Shown here: positions 1 to 10,770 of the stretch, piece by piece
Layout: each line of letters begins with the position of its first letter
How positions within the stretch are numbered: position 1 is the stretch's first letter
Source: Favolaschia claudopus
Lineage: Eukaryota; Basidiomycota; Agaricomycetes; Agaricales; Mycenaceae
Reading direction: 5' to 3'
Length of the DNA stretch: 64,000 nucleotides
Assembly: GCA_037176885.1 (NCBI GenBank)
Contig: JAWWNJ010000028.1
Span: 558,001 to 622,000 of the forward strand
The notes under the pieces: model-generated
What the model saw: only the letters and a program-made list of their open reading frames with translations
Databases searched by the model: none
Told to the model about the DNA's origin: nothing
Translations under genes and position numbers: made by a program

Positions 1-1013
1 CGGAACAAAAATATATTGTCTTGCGATGAGTACGTTTAGTATCTGTGATCTCTTCCAATTTACCGACGCATTTGAAGTTCTCAATCCCACTATCAAGCTC
101 GAGTGGTTGCGTAAACATTGGTCTGAAGAGGACTTTACGGTGGCCAAGAACTCCATTCGTGGCGTGGTATGGATCCCGCAAAACCCTACGCTGCATTTTG
201 CTCACTTCGACTTTCCAGATGCTCGAGTTTCGGAAGGAGGAGCGCCTACGGCAAGGTGCCCTACCTGCAAGGCCAGCTGTTGGGACCCGAACCATCGCAA
301 TTCCTTCGTCCTCGAAGGCAGCACAATCTCAGCGAAAGGGTTTAGCGCGCTTCAACGAGTTGATGAAATCAATGTCGGGCTCTGATCTAGAGTCCGAATT
401 GTCTTCAGACAATTCTGCGCCGGAGGTCACATCAGAGGAAAGCGCTGAGGCAGAGCGCCGTGCTCTCATTGAGGACGAGCGGATCGTTGACAACGAATTG
501 TCCCGTTACGAGGCTGAAATCATCAGTCCTGCCGAGGAGGAAGATTTTGACTTGATACGCTACTGGCAGGTGAAGTTTCTAATCTCTGTCTTCTGTATTT
601 CTCGTCACTCACATTCACGGCAGCGCCGCCAGTTTGACTTCGTCTACCTGTTCCGTGTTGCGCTTGATGTTCTCCCAGCACAGGCCTCGGCTGTCCCATG
701 TGAACGGGTTTTCTCCTCCAGCAAGGAAACCGACTCCCTCCGGCGCTCCAGTCTATCCCCAGAGATGATGGAGATCCTCCAGATTCTCAAATTCATCTAC
801 CGACAAGACCGTCTTTCATTCTGCGATGAATGGGTTGCAACCGAAGCCGAACTGTCAGTCATCGATGTCGATCCGGAAACCATCGATTCGTTGCTTGCAT
901 CTGGAGATGCTGCTGAACTCGAGAATTTGATAAATTCCTCGACTTCAGCTGAAGATTTGCCCGCTGATTCGTCTGAGGACTTGCTAGACGGCGACGAAAC
1001 TGACGTAGAATAG
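1..1013 (+). CDS. hAT-family transposase, C-terminal part (5' end outside window)
   Basis: The reading frame is open to the window edge. Three short introns (30-77, 167-218 and 570-623; 48, 52 and 54 nt) restore one continuous frame: exons 1-29, 78-166, 219-569 and 624-1013. The joined product reads LNPTIKLEWLRKHW near its start and later YWQ, LFRVALDVLPAQ, PCERVFSSSKETD and LQILKFIYR. This is the order of the hAT dimerisation region (the W, the SERvFS-like block and the LK-like block). The catalytic DDE core must lie upstream. The C-terminus after about 830 is acidic and low in complexity. It ends with TAG at 1011-1013. I see no frameshift or stop in the visible part, so it may belong to an intact element. 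Confidence 0.8.
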
Positions 1014-2100
1014 GGTTTTATGTAAAATTGTATATTCAATCGCTATTTTTACCGTGTTCTATATGGCTTCCAGCATAATCCTGATCACCCACCATGTTAA
1101 ATGACTCTTATTGCTGCACTTGCTGGCCTGTAGAGCGAGAACGAACGTCTTGCAAAAGCGTGCGACAGGGCCTTCCGTATATGGAAGAAGAGCTCGAGCT
1201 GGCTTGAGCTCCACCGATTTTGATCCCCCATCAGCTCGAGCTCAGCTCGAAATCGGATCGCGGCAGCACTAGCCGGTACCGTCAGAATCACAGCAAAACT
1301 TGACCGAACTTTGACATTTTTGATGGCAATTACCCGTTTGGGGGCTTATGTATTACTTACGTATGGGGGGTGGGGTGTCAACCAAGCCTTAAGTCAGTTT
1401 TCCGACCCCGTGTCCAAGATTTTAAGGATGGGTGCCCCTTGCGAGTGAGCGAGAGAAATCGTGAGAGCTGCACAGCCACTGATGAACGCTTTTGCACTTG
1501 AACTTTTTCCAAACTTTTTCCAGCTATCTACAAAACACTGGAGCGCTCCGAAAAAAAGTTCCCATTGATGCGATGACGTCAATTACCATATGAGGTAGGC
1601 ACTGCCGGATCCATTGCGTCGACGGCTGGCGCGTCAGGGCGGGGCGACCTCGTGTTGCAGCCTAGGCGGCCATGGTAATTAGGAGCCGCTTGTGTGCAGG
1701 AGGGATGTAGCGGAAGGTATTGTAGGGCATGGTAGGCGAGAGAGACGTTCCAGGAGCAGTGACGAAAGGGCGAGTGTCGTTGGAGAGAGTGGAGCGGGCT
1801 GGCCGAATTAGGCAGGAGCTGTCAAAACCGTTGTGTGAACTTTTTTTCGGAGCGCTCCAGTGTTTTGTAGATAGCTGTCAAATCATTTTGCTCGAATTGC
1901 TCAGTTTCTCAACCCACACTTGTCGGTCCTGATACGGTCAGCTGCCAAGGCCCCAATGGATGGGCTTGGAGGCGTAGCCACTTGACTAGGAGCAACCGCA
2001 CCATGCTTCTACTTGCTATGTACTGTGAAAAGTAATTCAAAGCGACCGCAATGAGTTGACTGGAACCTCGAAAACTCCGAGTCCGAATGTCAAAAGCTTG
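1014..2100. other. No gene seen; probable 3' end of the hAT element, then an inverted-repeat insertion
   Basis: No convincing reading frame. At 1190-1255 there are several copies of AGCTCGAGCT-like palindromic words in both orientations, of the kind found as subterminal repeats next to hAT ends. The 5' end of that element is outside the window, so its termini cannot be matched. The rest holds the long inverted repeat listed separately. Confidence 0.5.
1521..1877. repeat. Perfect 41-bp inverted repeat, 275-bp spacing
   Basis: Positions 1521-1561 and 1837-1877 are exact reverse complements over 41 bp (CAGCTATCTACAAAACACTG followed by GAGCGCTCCG and an A-run). Homology stops abruptly at both ends. 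The arms enclose 275 bp without a coding frame, giving a MITE-like unit of 357 bp. The arm carries the internal palindrome CGGAGCGCTCCG. I could not define a target-site duplication, so it could be the palindromic part of a larger element. Confidence 0.6.
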
Positions 2101-3800
2101 AAGCCGACGTGGTCCGACGGTTTCGAGGATTGTGGTCTTCTCGGGCATGTACCATCCAATGAGGTGCGAATTTGCGCTCGAATTTGCATTAATTGCACTT
2201 TGCACAGCGGATGTAAATTTACATCCGTGTCTGAGATTACGGTTCCCAGCTCCCCCTCCAATGGTATAAATTAAACAGCACCCCCAGCCTATCCTCCAGC
2301 GAACTCGTTCCCTCCTCCAACAGAGGGTGCGACAACAAGTGAGTGAAGCCGATTTATTCCCTTTACGCTCAAGGGTTTGCAGAGTCGCAACACCGTCGCC
2401 AATCTCCATACGCCGGGAGGAGACCGGAAACCGCAATGACTTCCCGATTGTGGATCGAGCCGTTCTCCGTGTTGACTTCTTGAATCGCCCATTGCTTCAT
2501 GCCTCTATCGACCGGTAAGTCGAATCCATCTTCTTGTCTTCAATCTTCAACTGATTTGATTTCATTCAGACACCTGGCCGCCTTTCGACTTCCTCTCAGT
2601 CGGGTACCCTCCCGGAAGCATAGCGAGGGCACTTCATAGCCCGACCATTGAATTGGAACGCATGTACCGCCGAGGGTGCTTTTGACTTGAGCCGAGAAAA
2701 GTTCACAAACGACTTGGGGTGTTTGACCGGGTTCCGCGATGACTTCCCGATTGTGGACCGAGCCGTTCTCCATGTCGCCTCCTTGCACCGGTGTGTTCTT
2801 GGACCGTCCCTAGCGAATCGCCTCTTCCGATCAGTGAGCCCAATCTATCTTCTTGTCTTCAATCTTTTGACTTGCGTTTCACTCAGACACTTGGCCGCCT
2901 TTCGACTTCCCTCTCAGTCGGGTACCCTCCCGGAAGCATAGCGAGGGCACTTCATAGCCCGACCATTAAATTGGAACGCATGTACAGCCGAGGGTGCTTT
3001 TGACTTGAGACGAGAAAAGCTCACAAACGACTTGGGGTGTTTGACCGGGTTCCGCGATGACTTCCCGACTGTGGACCGAGCCGTTCTCCATGTCGCCTCC
3101 TTGCACCGGTGTGTTCTTGGACCGTCCCTAGCGGATCGCCTCTACCGATCGGTGAGCCCAATTTATCTTGTTGTCTTTAATCTTCTGACTTGCGTTTCAT
3201 TTAGACACCTGGCCGCCTTTCGACTTCCCTCTCAGTCGGGTACCCTCCCGGAAGCATAGCGAGGGCACTTCATAGCCCAACCATTGAATTGGAACGCATG
3301 TACAGTCGAGGGTGCTTTTGACTTGAGACGAGAAAAGCTCACAAACGACTTGGGGTGTTTGACCGGGTTCCGCGATGACTTCCCGATTGTGGACCGAGCC
3401 GTTCTCCATGTCGCCTCCTTGCACCGGTGTGTTCTAGGATCGTCCCTTGCGAATCGCCTCTTCCGATCGGTGAGCGCAATCTATTTTCTTGTCTTCAATC
3501 TTCTGACTTGCATTTCATCCAGGCACTTGGCCGCCGTCGACTTTCCTCTTCTCCCCACCCTCTTTTGCCCTTCTTTGTTCTCCTTTTTTTGCGCAGACCA
3601 CCTGGGCTTCTCTTTCTTTCGCCCTGGTGTTTTCACCTCCATTTTCCCTCTTCGCCTTTCTTCGTTTTCTTGTAGATAGTTTCCTGGGAGTGGGTGAGCA
3701 GCCCTCGCACCGCCTTGTCGTGGCCTCCTGGGCTTGAGATTCTTCGGAGTCGACCAAGAGTGCGGAATTTTGCTTTATGTCAGTAGTGAATATATTCTGC
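2100..3800 (+). repeat. Tandem-unit repeat, copy 1 (three units), spliced-transcript-like
   Basis: Downstream of the TATA box are consensus splice sites: GTGAGT at about 2340 and TTTGCAG at about 2386, then GTAAGT at 2518. Next come three units whose exon-like parts are 2570-2833 (264 nt), 2887-3151 (265) and 3205-3469 (265). Each is bounded by GTGAGC and a pyrimidine-AG, with intron-like parts of exactly 53 nt (2834-2886, 3152-3204, 3470-3522). The unit period is 318 bp. A pyrimidine-rich tail follows, with further TGCAG and TTGTAG sites, and the repeat ends near a conserved block TCGACCAAGAGTGCGGAAT (about 3750). Exon length is not a multiple of three and each unit carries stops, so a non-coding or untranslated role is more likely than a protein. 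A short peptide from one exon frame is not excluded. Confidence 0.6.
2208..2273 (+). promoter_or_regulatory. Palindrome plus TATA box of repeat copy 1
   Basis: A perfect 20-bp palindrome (CGGATGTAAA then TTTACATCCG) at 2208-2227 is followed 37 bp later by TATAAATTA at 2265-2273. The same pair, with nearly the same spacing and flanks, occurs at the other three copies. Conservation of the block suggests a polymerase II core promoter with a dimer-binding upstream site; the function is inferred. Confidence 0.65.
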
Positions 3801-4216
3801 TTCGTTCCACGCATGCATCTGGGCAGTTTCCTTTTTTGAACTTCGATTGTCTTAGCACTCAAATTTTTCTCTTCACACTTTTTCGACTGTGCAATGTAGA
3901 GAGCTTAAGAGAGGCGTCGAAAAAAGCTTCCCGAAGTGTGTGAGGGTGGGTGTTATTCGAGTGCTTTCAGGTTCTGGAATCAATACTCGCACGAGGACAC
4001 AATACCCAGAGCTGGCAGAAAGAGAGGAGAAGTCATAATTCATGAGCAAAGAAATTTCTCAATGAAGTCACAAACACGTCGCGTCACGTCAGACCGCGAA
4101 CGGTCACACGAAAATGATACACATTCATTCGAAAGCATTGCGAAAGCCACGAGTAGATACATGATGGATAGATGTAGAGGAGGTGAGAAACGTGCGTGGG
4201 GGGGAAATGCTGAAAG

Positions 4217-4930
4217 TTATGACATTGTCCGACTTCGGGAAAGGTAGTCGGGCTTCTCCAAGTCGAGAGTGGCAAGGAGCCGAGGCTGCTCTTGTGGATC
4301 GTCGACCTCCCCCGCACTGAAAAGCGCCTCGTCGGCATCAGCATCTGAGCTGCCCGCGAGCCAGCTTCGCATAGTCTTCAGCCATCGACGATCCACCTCA
4401 TAGTCGCCCCACGCTGTGCTCGCCTTCACGAATGCCTTCGTATCGTCTTCGATGCCTGTGAAGTGGCTATCCTCGCTGATGCTTCCCTCCCGCGCTGAGT
4501 CAGCGGACTCAAGCCCAACGCAAAGCAGTCGTCGCTTTGGTTCCCGACGGGAAACAGAGCTGAGCGCATCCCAGTTTACCTCAGCCGACTTCCGCTTTGG
4601 ACTCGAAGGCGCGTCATCTTCTGGCTCGACCATAGTCTGGTCGGAGTCAGCGGAGAGGAAGCTTGATGGCACACACTCCGCCCATGAACAGTTGTTATAG
4701 ACATGTTGCATTGTCGAGAGGTTATGGGAACTGAGCACGGGGCGATCATTGTGAGTCACTGCCTTTGCTCGCTCGACCAAAGAGGCGCAGTGAGCAGTCC
4801 AGTCTGCAGCAGAGAGTGACCCCCAGGCCTTCATCATCTTTCCGAAGGTAGTGCAAAGCACGAGATGGGGTGGTAGTTGAAAAGTCGAGAGATGAGGAGC
4901 AAAGCTGTCGGCAGGATCGATGGAGAGCAC
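4217..4930 (-). CDS. Gene D, left copy: acidic protein of unknown function
   Basis: Open frame of about 237 codons ending with TAA at 4217-4219. No domain is recognised. The N-terminal third contains PPHLVLCTTFGK and KAWGSL. A basic patch SPKRKSAEV and EPKRRLL (possible nuclear signals) is followed by a strongly acidic stretch rich in D, E and S, and the C-terminus is LATLDLEKPDYL. A TATA-like TATATA lies at about 5025 on this strand, and an ATG at about 4957 is out of frame with the ORF, so the start is uncertain: either a missed short exon or a downstream Met. The paralogue at 26875-27622 has the same 3' half but a stop codon in the 5' half. The gene opens towards repeat copy 1. Confidence 0.5.
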   Translation of the reverse strand: MLSIDPADSFAPHLSTFQLPPHLVLCTTFGKMMKAWGSLSAADWTAHCASLVERAKAVTHNDRPVLSSHNLSTMQHVYNNCSWAECVPSSFLSADSDQTMVEPEDDAPSSPKRKSAEVNWDALSSVSRREPKRRLLCVGLESADSAREGSISEDSHFTGIEDDTKAFVKASTAWGDYEVDRRWLKTMRSWLAGSSDADADEALFSAGEVDDPQEQPRLLATLDLEKPDYLSRSRTMS

Positions 4931-5232
4931 AAGATACTCGAAACAATCGCAGCCATTGTATAACTCGAGACGAAGAGTCAGTACTAACGCGAGATCAAGA
5001 AAGAAGGGGATTTACTTTCTGTATATATGGTCGACGAGCCCATCTTTCCTCCGATTTTACGACAAAACAGCGCGTCGATTATTTTGTTGTTACTACAATG
5101 TTAGGGAACATGAGCACGGTTTCGTTCGTTAAGAATCCTTGCGGATCCGCTATAAAAACCACTTGAGGATTATGGGCGTGGGCGGGACAGCATGTCTACT
5201 CACAAAATTGTTGTAGATGCTCGTCTAAATGT

Positions 5233-5389
5233 TCATGCCCAAGTCCCCACGTCCATTCCAGCCGGTCGCGCTGGAAAGGTGGTGAGCTCACAGAATACGG
5301 ATTCACCCAAGTGGCATACCACACCGCTTTGAGTTTCAATACCGTCGGGGGTTACGAGCTCGATTATTCGCGGGGAAGGGATCGCCATA
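5233..5389 (-). CDS. Small ORF E, left copy (about 51 aa)
   Basis: ATG at 5389 opens a short frame starting MAIPSPRIIELVTPD and ending TWA. The matching frame on the right arm begins at about 26442 and has the same start with only a few substitutions. It lies upstream of gene D on the same strand, before that gene's TATA-like box. It could be a small protein, an upstream exon of D, or an unrelated conserved segment; retention in both arms is weak evidence because the surrounding non-coding DNA is equally conserved. Confidence 0.3.
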
Positions 5390-6231
5390 GCGCGTTGAAG
5401 TGGGTGTGGGTGGTCCACCAAGGAAATGTTGGGAAGTGACAAATGGCGCTTGTCACTCTTTGTGACCCTCTGGCCACTGGCTGGCACAACGCACCCTTCG
5501 CATGTGGGTCCCAGAAAGCGTCGGTGGGCAATGAGCCAGCTTCACTGTATCGTCAAAGGCGCAAGTTGAGGGGACAAGCAAGGGAGCTGCGTCATGCGTG
5601 TGGAAGTCGGATCAATTTGCCGAACAGGATGGTCTCAAGATGGTCTTCAAGTTTGACTGTGACGCCCACGACACGACAGCAAGTTCAGCAGCAAACCCAT
5701 AACCACTTTTCAGTAGCGCAGACGGGCCCATAGTGCAGCAATGGACCATATATCTCTGCTTGTCCTCCCACGGCAGACACGACCCTTTTTACTCCAGACT
5801 ACTTCAAGCTTCGAGTTGCTTCAAGTATTCGAATTCATCAAGATATGTGCGCTAAAGGGTCTAAGGCGACACTATCGAGTATATGCGAGAATGCATCTCC
5901 GGGGATTGCTGTCTGGGGGTAACGTTTACCGCGGATGCGCAGGCATTTTTGTGGTGGAATAACTTGAAGACATTGTCACATCGAGTAGGCTGATAACAAC
6001 TCTCAAAGTACCGCCACAAATTTTTTAAATGGCTTCATTCTGGCTGGCCCGGTTCTCTACGCCGCAAAAGCTCAGCGCTCACCCTTTCGATCACTGCCCC
6101 AAAAAGGAAATCAAGATATCATCGCTTTGACAAGGGTGACATAACCAAGCCCGCCTTCCACCACAACCACCACGACTACTTTCGTCAGACGCTCTTTACG
6201 TTCACGACCTACACGCTCACTTCAACAAACT

Positions 6232-6846
6232 ATGGCATCCCTTCATCGTATCTCGTTCGGCGAGCCTTCCATCCCCACTGTCGAGGAATTCCGCATGTGG
6301 CGGGAAATCGCCACCAGCCCTGCGCCTGCGACAACCGCTGTCATGAAGGTCGTCAATGACATAGGCACGCGAATAAGCATTTCCAACCGTGCGCGACTCG
6401 CCCTGCACCGCACCCACGAACAGCAAAGGGACAAGGACGCAACGGAGCTCAATCTCGCCGTTGAAGCAGAGATAGACGCCGTCGTCGCCACTACTGAGCG
6501 CTATAAGTTGAGATGTCAAGCCTTAGAAGCCAAGCTCAACGGCCACCAAGGTTGGTTCCTCCTCGTAGATGCATTGCAGTAGATAATGACCCGCCCTAAT
6601 CACAGGCGTTCTTCACTTCCACCGGAACAAGATCCAAACTCGCCAGGTTAACGAGGAACGAGGAAGACTTCGCAGCCCTCGGGTCGTAATCGTGAGTGCC
6701 AACTTTGCTGCGAGGTGGATCATGATCTTACAATCCTTCAGACCACAGCACCTCTGAAGGACGTGGACCGCAGTTCGCCAAGCAAGCGTAGATCTCCCTT
6801 GAAGTCCGGCAAGCGGTTAACGTTTCTCGCGAATGTGAAGAAATGA
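6232..6846 (+). CDS. Gene C, copy 1: small coiled-coil protein with basic C-terminus (169 aa)
   Basis: Three exons: 6232-6550, 6606-6691 and 6742-6846, with phase-1 and phase-0 introns of 55 and 50 nt. Function unknown. The N-terminus has PTVEEFRMWREIATSP, part of a pattern shared with the other C genes (P-T-x3-E/L, then S-P-A-x3-T, then a helical stretch). A predicted helical, charged middle is followed by a basic end with SPSKRRSPLKSGKR, which resembles a nuclear localisation signal. Copy 3 on the right arm has the same exon-1 length (319 nt) and the same phases. It converges on gene B copy 1, whose stop is 33 bp away. The roughly 150 bp upstream of the ATG is nearly identical in the right arm. 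Confidence 0.65.
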
Positions 6847-6878
6847 ACTGGTAATTTTTTACGGGTCGGGAATCGGGA

Positions 6879-7537
6879 TCACTTTGAATTCTCTTGTGCA
6901 CAATGAACTATACGATGCTCTTTTACGCCTTTCTTCCGTCGGATTGCTTTTTTGACCTTGGCGGCATTGAAACCTTGACCTCGCCGACACCATCCTACAG
7001 CTTTTTGCCGCTGATCTGGCTTCCACCTTGACAAGACGGGGGAAGATCAGTCGGATCTGGGAAGTCAATCTATAGTCTACCATACCCGCTTTAGCCTTGA
7101 TACTCGCCGACGCTACGCAAAATGTGATGAGAGATTTGACAGACTGATCGTAAACGAGACTCACTGTGCTGTTTGGGTTTCTGAGCAGCCGTTGCTTTTG
7201 GCTTGGGTGCGGCTGCAGGTGCGGCAGGTGGTGCGACTGGTGCGGCGGGAGTCGGTTTCGCAGAACTGGGATCTTGGGAACCAAAGAGATTGGGCACAAG
7301 TGCTAAAAACCATTCGAGATGATGAATGAAGCGAAACCAAGTCACGGCAGTCGTACTCTGGGCGGTGAGGTCCTCCTCTTTGCTCTTCCACACCCGCTTT
7401 TCTTGGCGCAGCCGACCGAGGCGCGCGGTTTGCGTCGCATGTTGTTGCAGTCGGGCTTCGGTTCGTTCGTTGAGGGCCTCGATGTCGGCCCACAAGTCTT
7501 GATTGCCTGAGGCGGTTTCGTCTGTGTGAGGTGGCAT
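6879..7537 (-). CDS. Gene B, copy 1: coiled-coil protein with proline/alanine-rich segment
   Basis: ATG at 7537. The first exon (7537-7357, 181 nt, phase-1 end) encodes a charged helix with DLWADIEALNERTEARLQ and RLGRLRQEKRVW, typical of a coiled coil. The second exon is rich in P, A and K (PAAPVAPPAAPAAAPKPK). Further exons end in a basic stretch with RRKKGVKEHR and a stop at 6881-6879; the middle exon borders are not certain. The paralogues at 18721 and 24344 share the coiled coil, the phase-1 intron after about 60 codons and the basic end. It lies between A and C in a tight convergent set. No known family was recognised. Confidence 0.55.
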
Positions 7538-7700
7538 GAGGGAAAAGGGAAGAGCGGCGGTTCGCGTCATTAGGTAAATGACTCTCGAGGAAGCTCCCGT
7601 TGTAACGCCGATCAAGATACAGTATCGAATGTGTGTCTAGAGTGTACAAATTGCGCGTTGTAGGAATAGTATACAGCTGTCCAGTCCCTATATCTCCCAG

Positions 7701-9190
7701 TTACTTTCGCCTACTGGGGTTTTTAGGATGCCTGCGTGATATGTGACCATCAAGGGGGACTGAGGGAAGTAGGAAGCACGCACATGATTTGGATGTGGAC
7801 GTCGAAAGTCACCGGGGAGATAATCTGTCGCGCGTGGCTGCCTTCAGGACAAATCAGACAACCTCTGGAACCCATCAGCACTATGGGCTTCGCCACTTTG
7901 GGGGGACTCGGCGGAAGCGCTCGTTTGGTCTGGATTTCGGCCATGACTCGAGGACGGATGATTGACCAGTCTGAGACCAGTGAAAGAGGTTGATCAAAAG
8001 CAGGAGGCGGGCGGAGTGAAGAGTCTAACCGGTAATGCGCATCTCCTCCAAGTCGCGGTCAAACGCTTCGACAACTCGCTTCAACGTCGGACTCAGTAGC
8101 AACTTACTCCGCTTGACCCGTACAGTCACGGCGACGTCCTTCAGGCTTGAGAAAAGCTTCAGAACATACATTGCGGCAAAAGAAAACGCACAATTTGAGG
8201 TTTCGAGCTGCGAACGACGTCTTGCATTCGAGGTACTGTTTCTGCCATATCTTGAGAGAGATTGATTTCTGCCCGGGGTCAGTGCGTTCAATGACTAGAT
8301 TCCCTCACGAACTTTGGCTTCCTCATAAATCAGTCCTGCCACATATTCTTTCTAGAGAGCTCATCTGAGACCCACACAATTCACGATGTAACTCACTTAC
8401 GTCTTCATCGTTCGCCGAATTCGACTCATGAAGAACACGATGACATTCCTCCAACACCTTAACGTCTGCTTGTCTGAAAACCGAGCCGCCGGTCTTAACA
8501 GACTCGCGAGGAGCCCAACGGGTACCAGCCGACTTGGGAATCTTTGCTTCCGAGACGGTCATGAGGCCAGGAAGGGTCCTGAGCCAGGCTGAACGTTGGC
8601 GAGGAAGTGGGGAAAAAACTCGAATACTACGCACCGATAGTTCAAGGCGGTACTACTGCAACTCTGAAGTTCGTGTCAATGACTGAAACTTCTTGAAATA
8701 CACGGAAAGCTTGAGTAGACTCACGGAACAACAACGAATGTTTAAGGCATGCGAAAGCATCGGCTCCTCTGTGTAGATTCCGCATGCCTGAGAGAGGATG
8801 TGAGTTCCAGAGTAATTACACGAGTGGAACAGGGAGTCACAGCACAAGATCCACCTTCGAATAACGTCCTGGCGAGCTGTACTTCGCTCATACCGAATGG
8901 CGGGTCGGGAATGGACATGGTAGAGCGGGCTTCGGCCCAGCAGCTCCAGTTTTCGTCAAGAACGCATCGAAACACGGCGATTTGATTGAGATTGACAAGA
9001 TCCATAGGGCTGCAGTATTGAAGAATCTGAAAATTAAGCGCAAAGTTCAGCATCGGGGTGGCTGCGAACTGGAATGATGACGGCGACCGACCATGAGAAT
9101 CAACTCTGGGCAAACCGCGCGTAGTGGAGCAGGGAACCCCGAGGCGAGTTGGAAGAGGGAGCTACGTAGAGGAATGCGAACTGGAGGCAT
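7701..9190 (-). CDS. Gene A, copy 1: F-box-like protein
   Basis: ATG at 9190. Exon 1 is 99 nt (9190-9092, starting MPPVRIPLRSS and ending CPELILM). The next exon starts at an AG near 9030 and reads ILQYCSPMDLVNLNQ, then FRCVLDENWSCWAEARS, IPDPPFG and LARTLFEGG. This order (PELx-L-I-L-x-CSPxDL, W-x2-AR, IPDPP, LF) matches the F-box region of agaricomycete F-box proteins, which recruit targets to SCF ubiquitin ligases. Later exons contain CLICPEGS and RQIISP and end with a short exon reading MHPKNPS before TAA at 7703-7701. The same final mini-exon rule (AT, then G) holds in copies 2 and 3. Copies at 16868 and 22674 are paralogues. Intermediate exon borders are approximate. Confidence 0.6.
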
Positions 9191-9449
9191 ACTAGTAGTA
9201 GATGATGAGCGGAAGAAACAAGGAACCTCGGCAAATCCCGACGCGACGCGACGCGATAGCTTCCTTATCCGGCAACGGCCATTCTCGCCAACCTCGAGCC
9301 TTAACCAGGGTTGCATTTCACTCGCAGGGTGCGTTCATCCAGGATCAAAATGAATACAACTTGAAAAATCAGCATAGAAACTTACTGTAAATCCGTTTGC
9401 TAGAAGTTGGTCCTCAGGTTTTCTGTTAACATGTACTTTATTTGCAGTC

Positions 9450-10770
9450 GACTCGAGGACTGGCGTACAGCGCCGCGGCCAAAGCAACCGCGTACGCCGA
9501 CAAACGATCGTTCTGCTCAAGCATGTGTTTTCCGCTAGGCCAATGAGATGCGAATTTGCCCACGAATTTGCATTAATTGTACTTTGCACAGCGGATGTAA
9601 ATTTACATCCGTGTCTGAGATTGCGGTTCCCAGCTCCCCCTCCAAAGGTATAAATTAAACAGCACCCCCAGCCTAACTTCCAGCGAACTCGCCCCCTCCT
9701 CCAACAGAGGGTCCGAGAGCAAGTGAGTGCATCCGATTCATTCCCTTTACGCTGAAGTGTCTTGCAGAATCGCAACGCCGAGGCGACTACAGATCGGTGA
9801 GTTGAACCATTACAGTGATCTTCACGGCAGCTTATCATCGCTTGTAGACACCACACCCACTTTCGACACGGCGGGTCATCCCTTTTCAGTCGGGTATTGC
9901 TCCCCGGAGCATAGCGAGGGCACTTGTCCGACCATTAAATTGGAACGCATGCACGGCATGAGGGTACTTTGTTGACTTAGGGCGAGAAAGGTTCGCATAC
10001 GACTCTTGGGAGACCGGAATTCGTGACGACGTCTCTTCGGGGGCCGAGCGGTGCTCCGTGTTGACTTTTTGTGACGGTGTGTTCTGGAATCGTCCGTTGA
10101 GAATCGCCACTACCAATCTGTGAGCCAAATCTGTCTTTTCTTTTCAATCTTCTGACTTCACTTCACCCAGACACCTGACCCTGCCTTCGGACGCTCCCTC
10201 TCAGTCGGGTATCGCTCCCCGGAGCATAGCGAGGGCATGCAAGTTCTTTGTCCTACCATTAAATTGGAACGCATGCACGGCATGAGGGTACTTTGTTGAC
10301 TTAGGGCGAGGAAGGTCGCATACGACTTTTGGGAGGCCGGAATTCGTGACGACGTCTCTTCGGGGACCGAGCGGTGCTCCGTGTTGACTTCTTGTGACGG
10401 TGTGTTCTGGAATCGTCCGTTGCCAATCACCACTACCAATTTGTGAGCTCGATCCCCGCTTTTATCTTCAATCTTCTGACTTCACCTCATTCAACAGACG
10501 CCTGGCCGCCCTCGACCTTCTTCTTCTCGCCACCCTCTTTTATCCTTCTTCTGTCTCCCGTTTTTATGTAGACCACTCGGGCTTCCCTTTCTTTCGCCCT
10601 TGTGTTTCACCTCCATTTTCCTTCTTCGCCTTTGTCTTCTTTTCGTATATAGTTTCCTAAGAGTGGGTTAGCAGCCCTCGCACCGCCTTGTCGTGGCCTC
10701 TTAGGCTTGAGACTCTTCGGAGTCAACCAAGAGTGCGGAATCTTGCTTTTGTTAGTAGTAGAATGAATAT
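9450..10770 (+). repeat. Tandem-unit repeat, copy 2 (two units)
   Basis: Same plan as copy 1. After the TATA box come a first exon-like piece, an intron with GTGAGT and CTTGCAG, a short exon ending GATCG before GTGAGT (about 9800), then two units marked by AGTCGGGTA at 9888 and 10203 (315 bp apart). Each carries the conserved words GGAGCATAGCGAGGGC and ATTAAATTGGAACGCATG. The pyrimidine tail and terminal block around TCAACCAAGAGTGCGGAAT (about 10720) match copy 1. The reading frames seen in copy 1 are interrupted here, which argues against a conserved protein. Confidence 0.6.
9592..9657 (+). promoter_or_regulatory. Palindrome plus TATA box of repeat copy 2
   Basis: The same 20-bp palindrome lies at 9592-9611 and TATAAATTA at 9649-9657, in the same arrangement as at 2208-2273. 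The 60 bp upstream, including a TTTGCATTAATT-like word, are also conserved with copy 3. Confidence 0.65.

Larger units (their letters stand above)
2100..10770 (+). repeat. Left arm of an approximately 8.6-kb inverted duplication
   Basis: Read on the plus strand, this segment holds repeat copy, gene D (minus), ORF E (minus), gene C (plus), gene B (minus), gene A (minus), repeat copy. The segment 21060-29590, read on the minus strand, holds the same series in the same order with recognisable DNA or protein similarity throughout. Similarity also continues through intergenic DNA, for example 5741-6010 against the reverse of 25850-26105. The edges are approximate and were set where alignment by eye fails. 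Confidence 0.8.

Noticed and set aside
2648..3679. Protein frames repeating DDFPIVDRAVLHVASLH in each tandem unit of copy 1
   Set aside because: The frame is broken in copies 2-4 and the exon length is not a multiple of three, so a conserved protein is unlikely; a short peptide cannot be fully excluded.
2100..3800. Tandem-unit repeats interpreted as LTRs of a gypsy or copia element
   Set aside because: No TG...CA borders, primer-binding site, polypurine tract or target duplication found, and the enclosed genes are not gag or pol.
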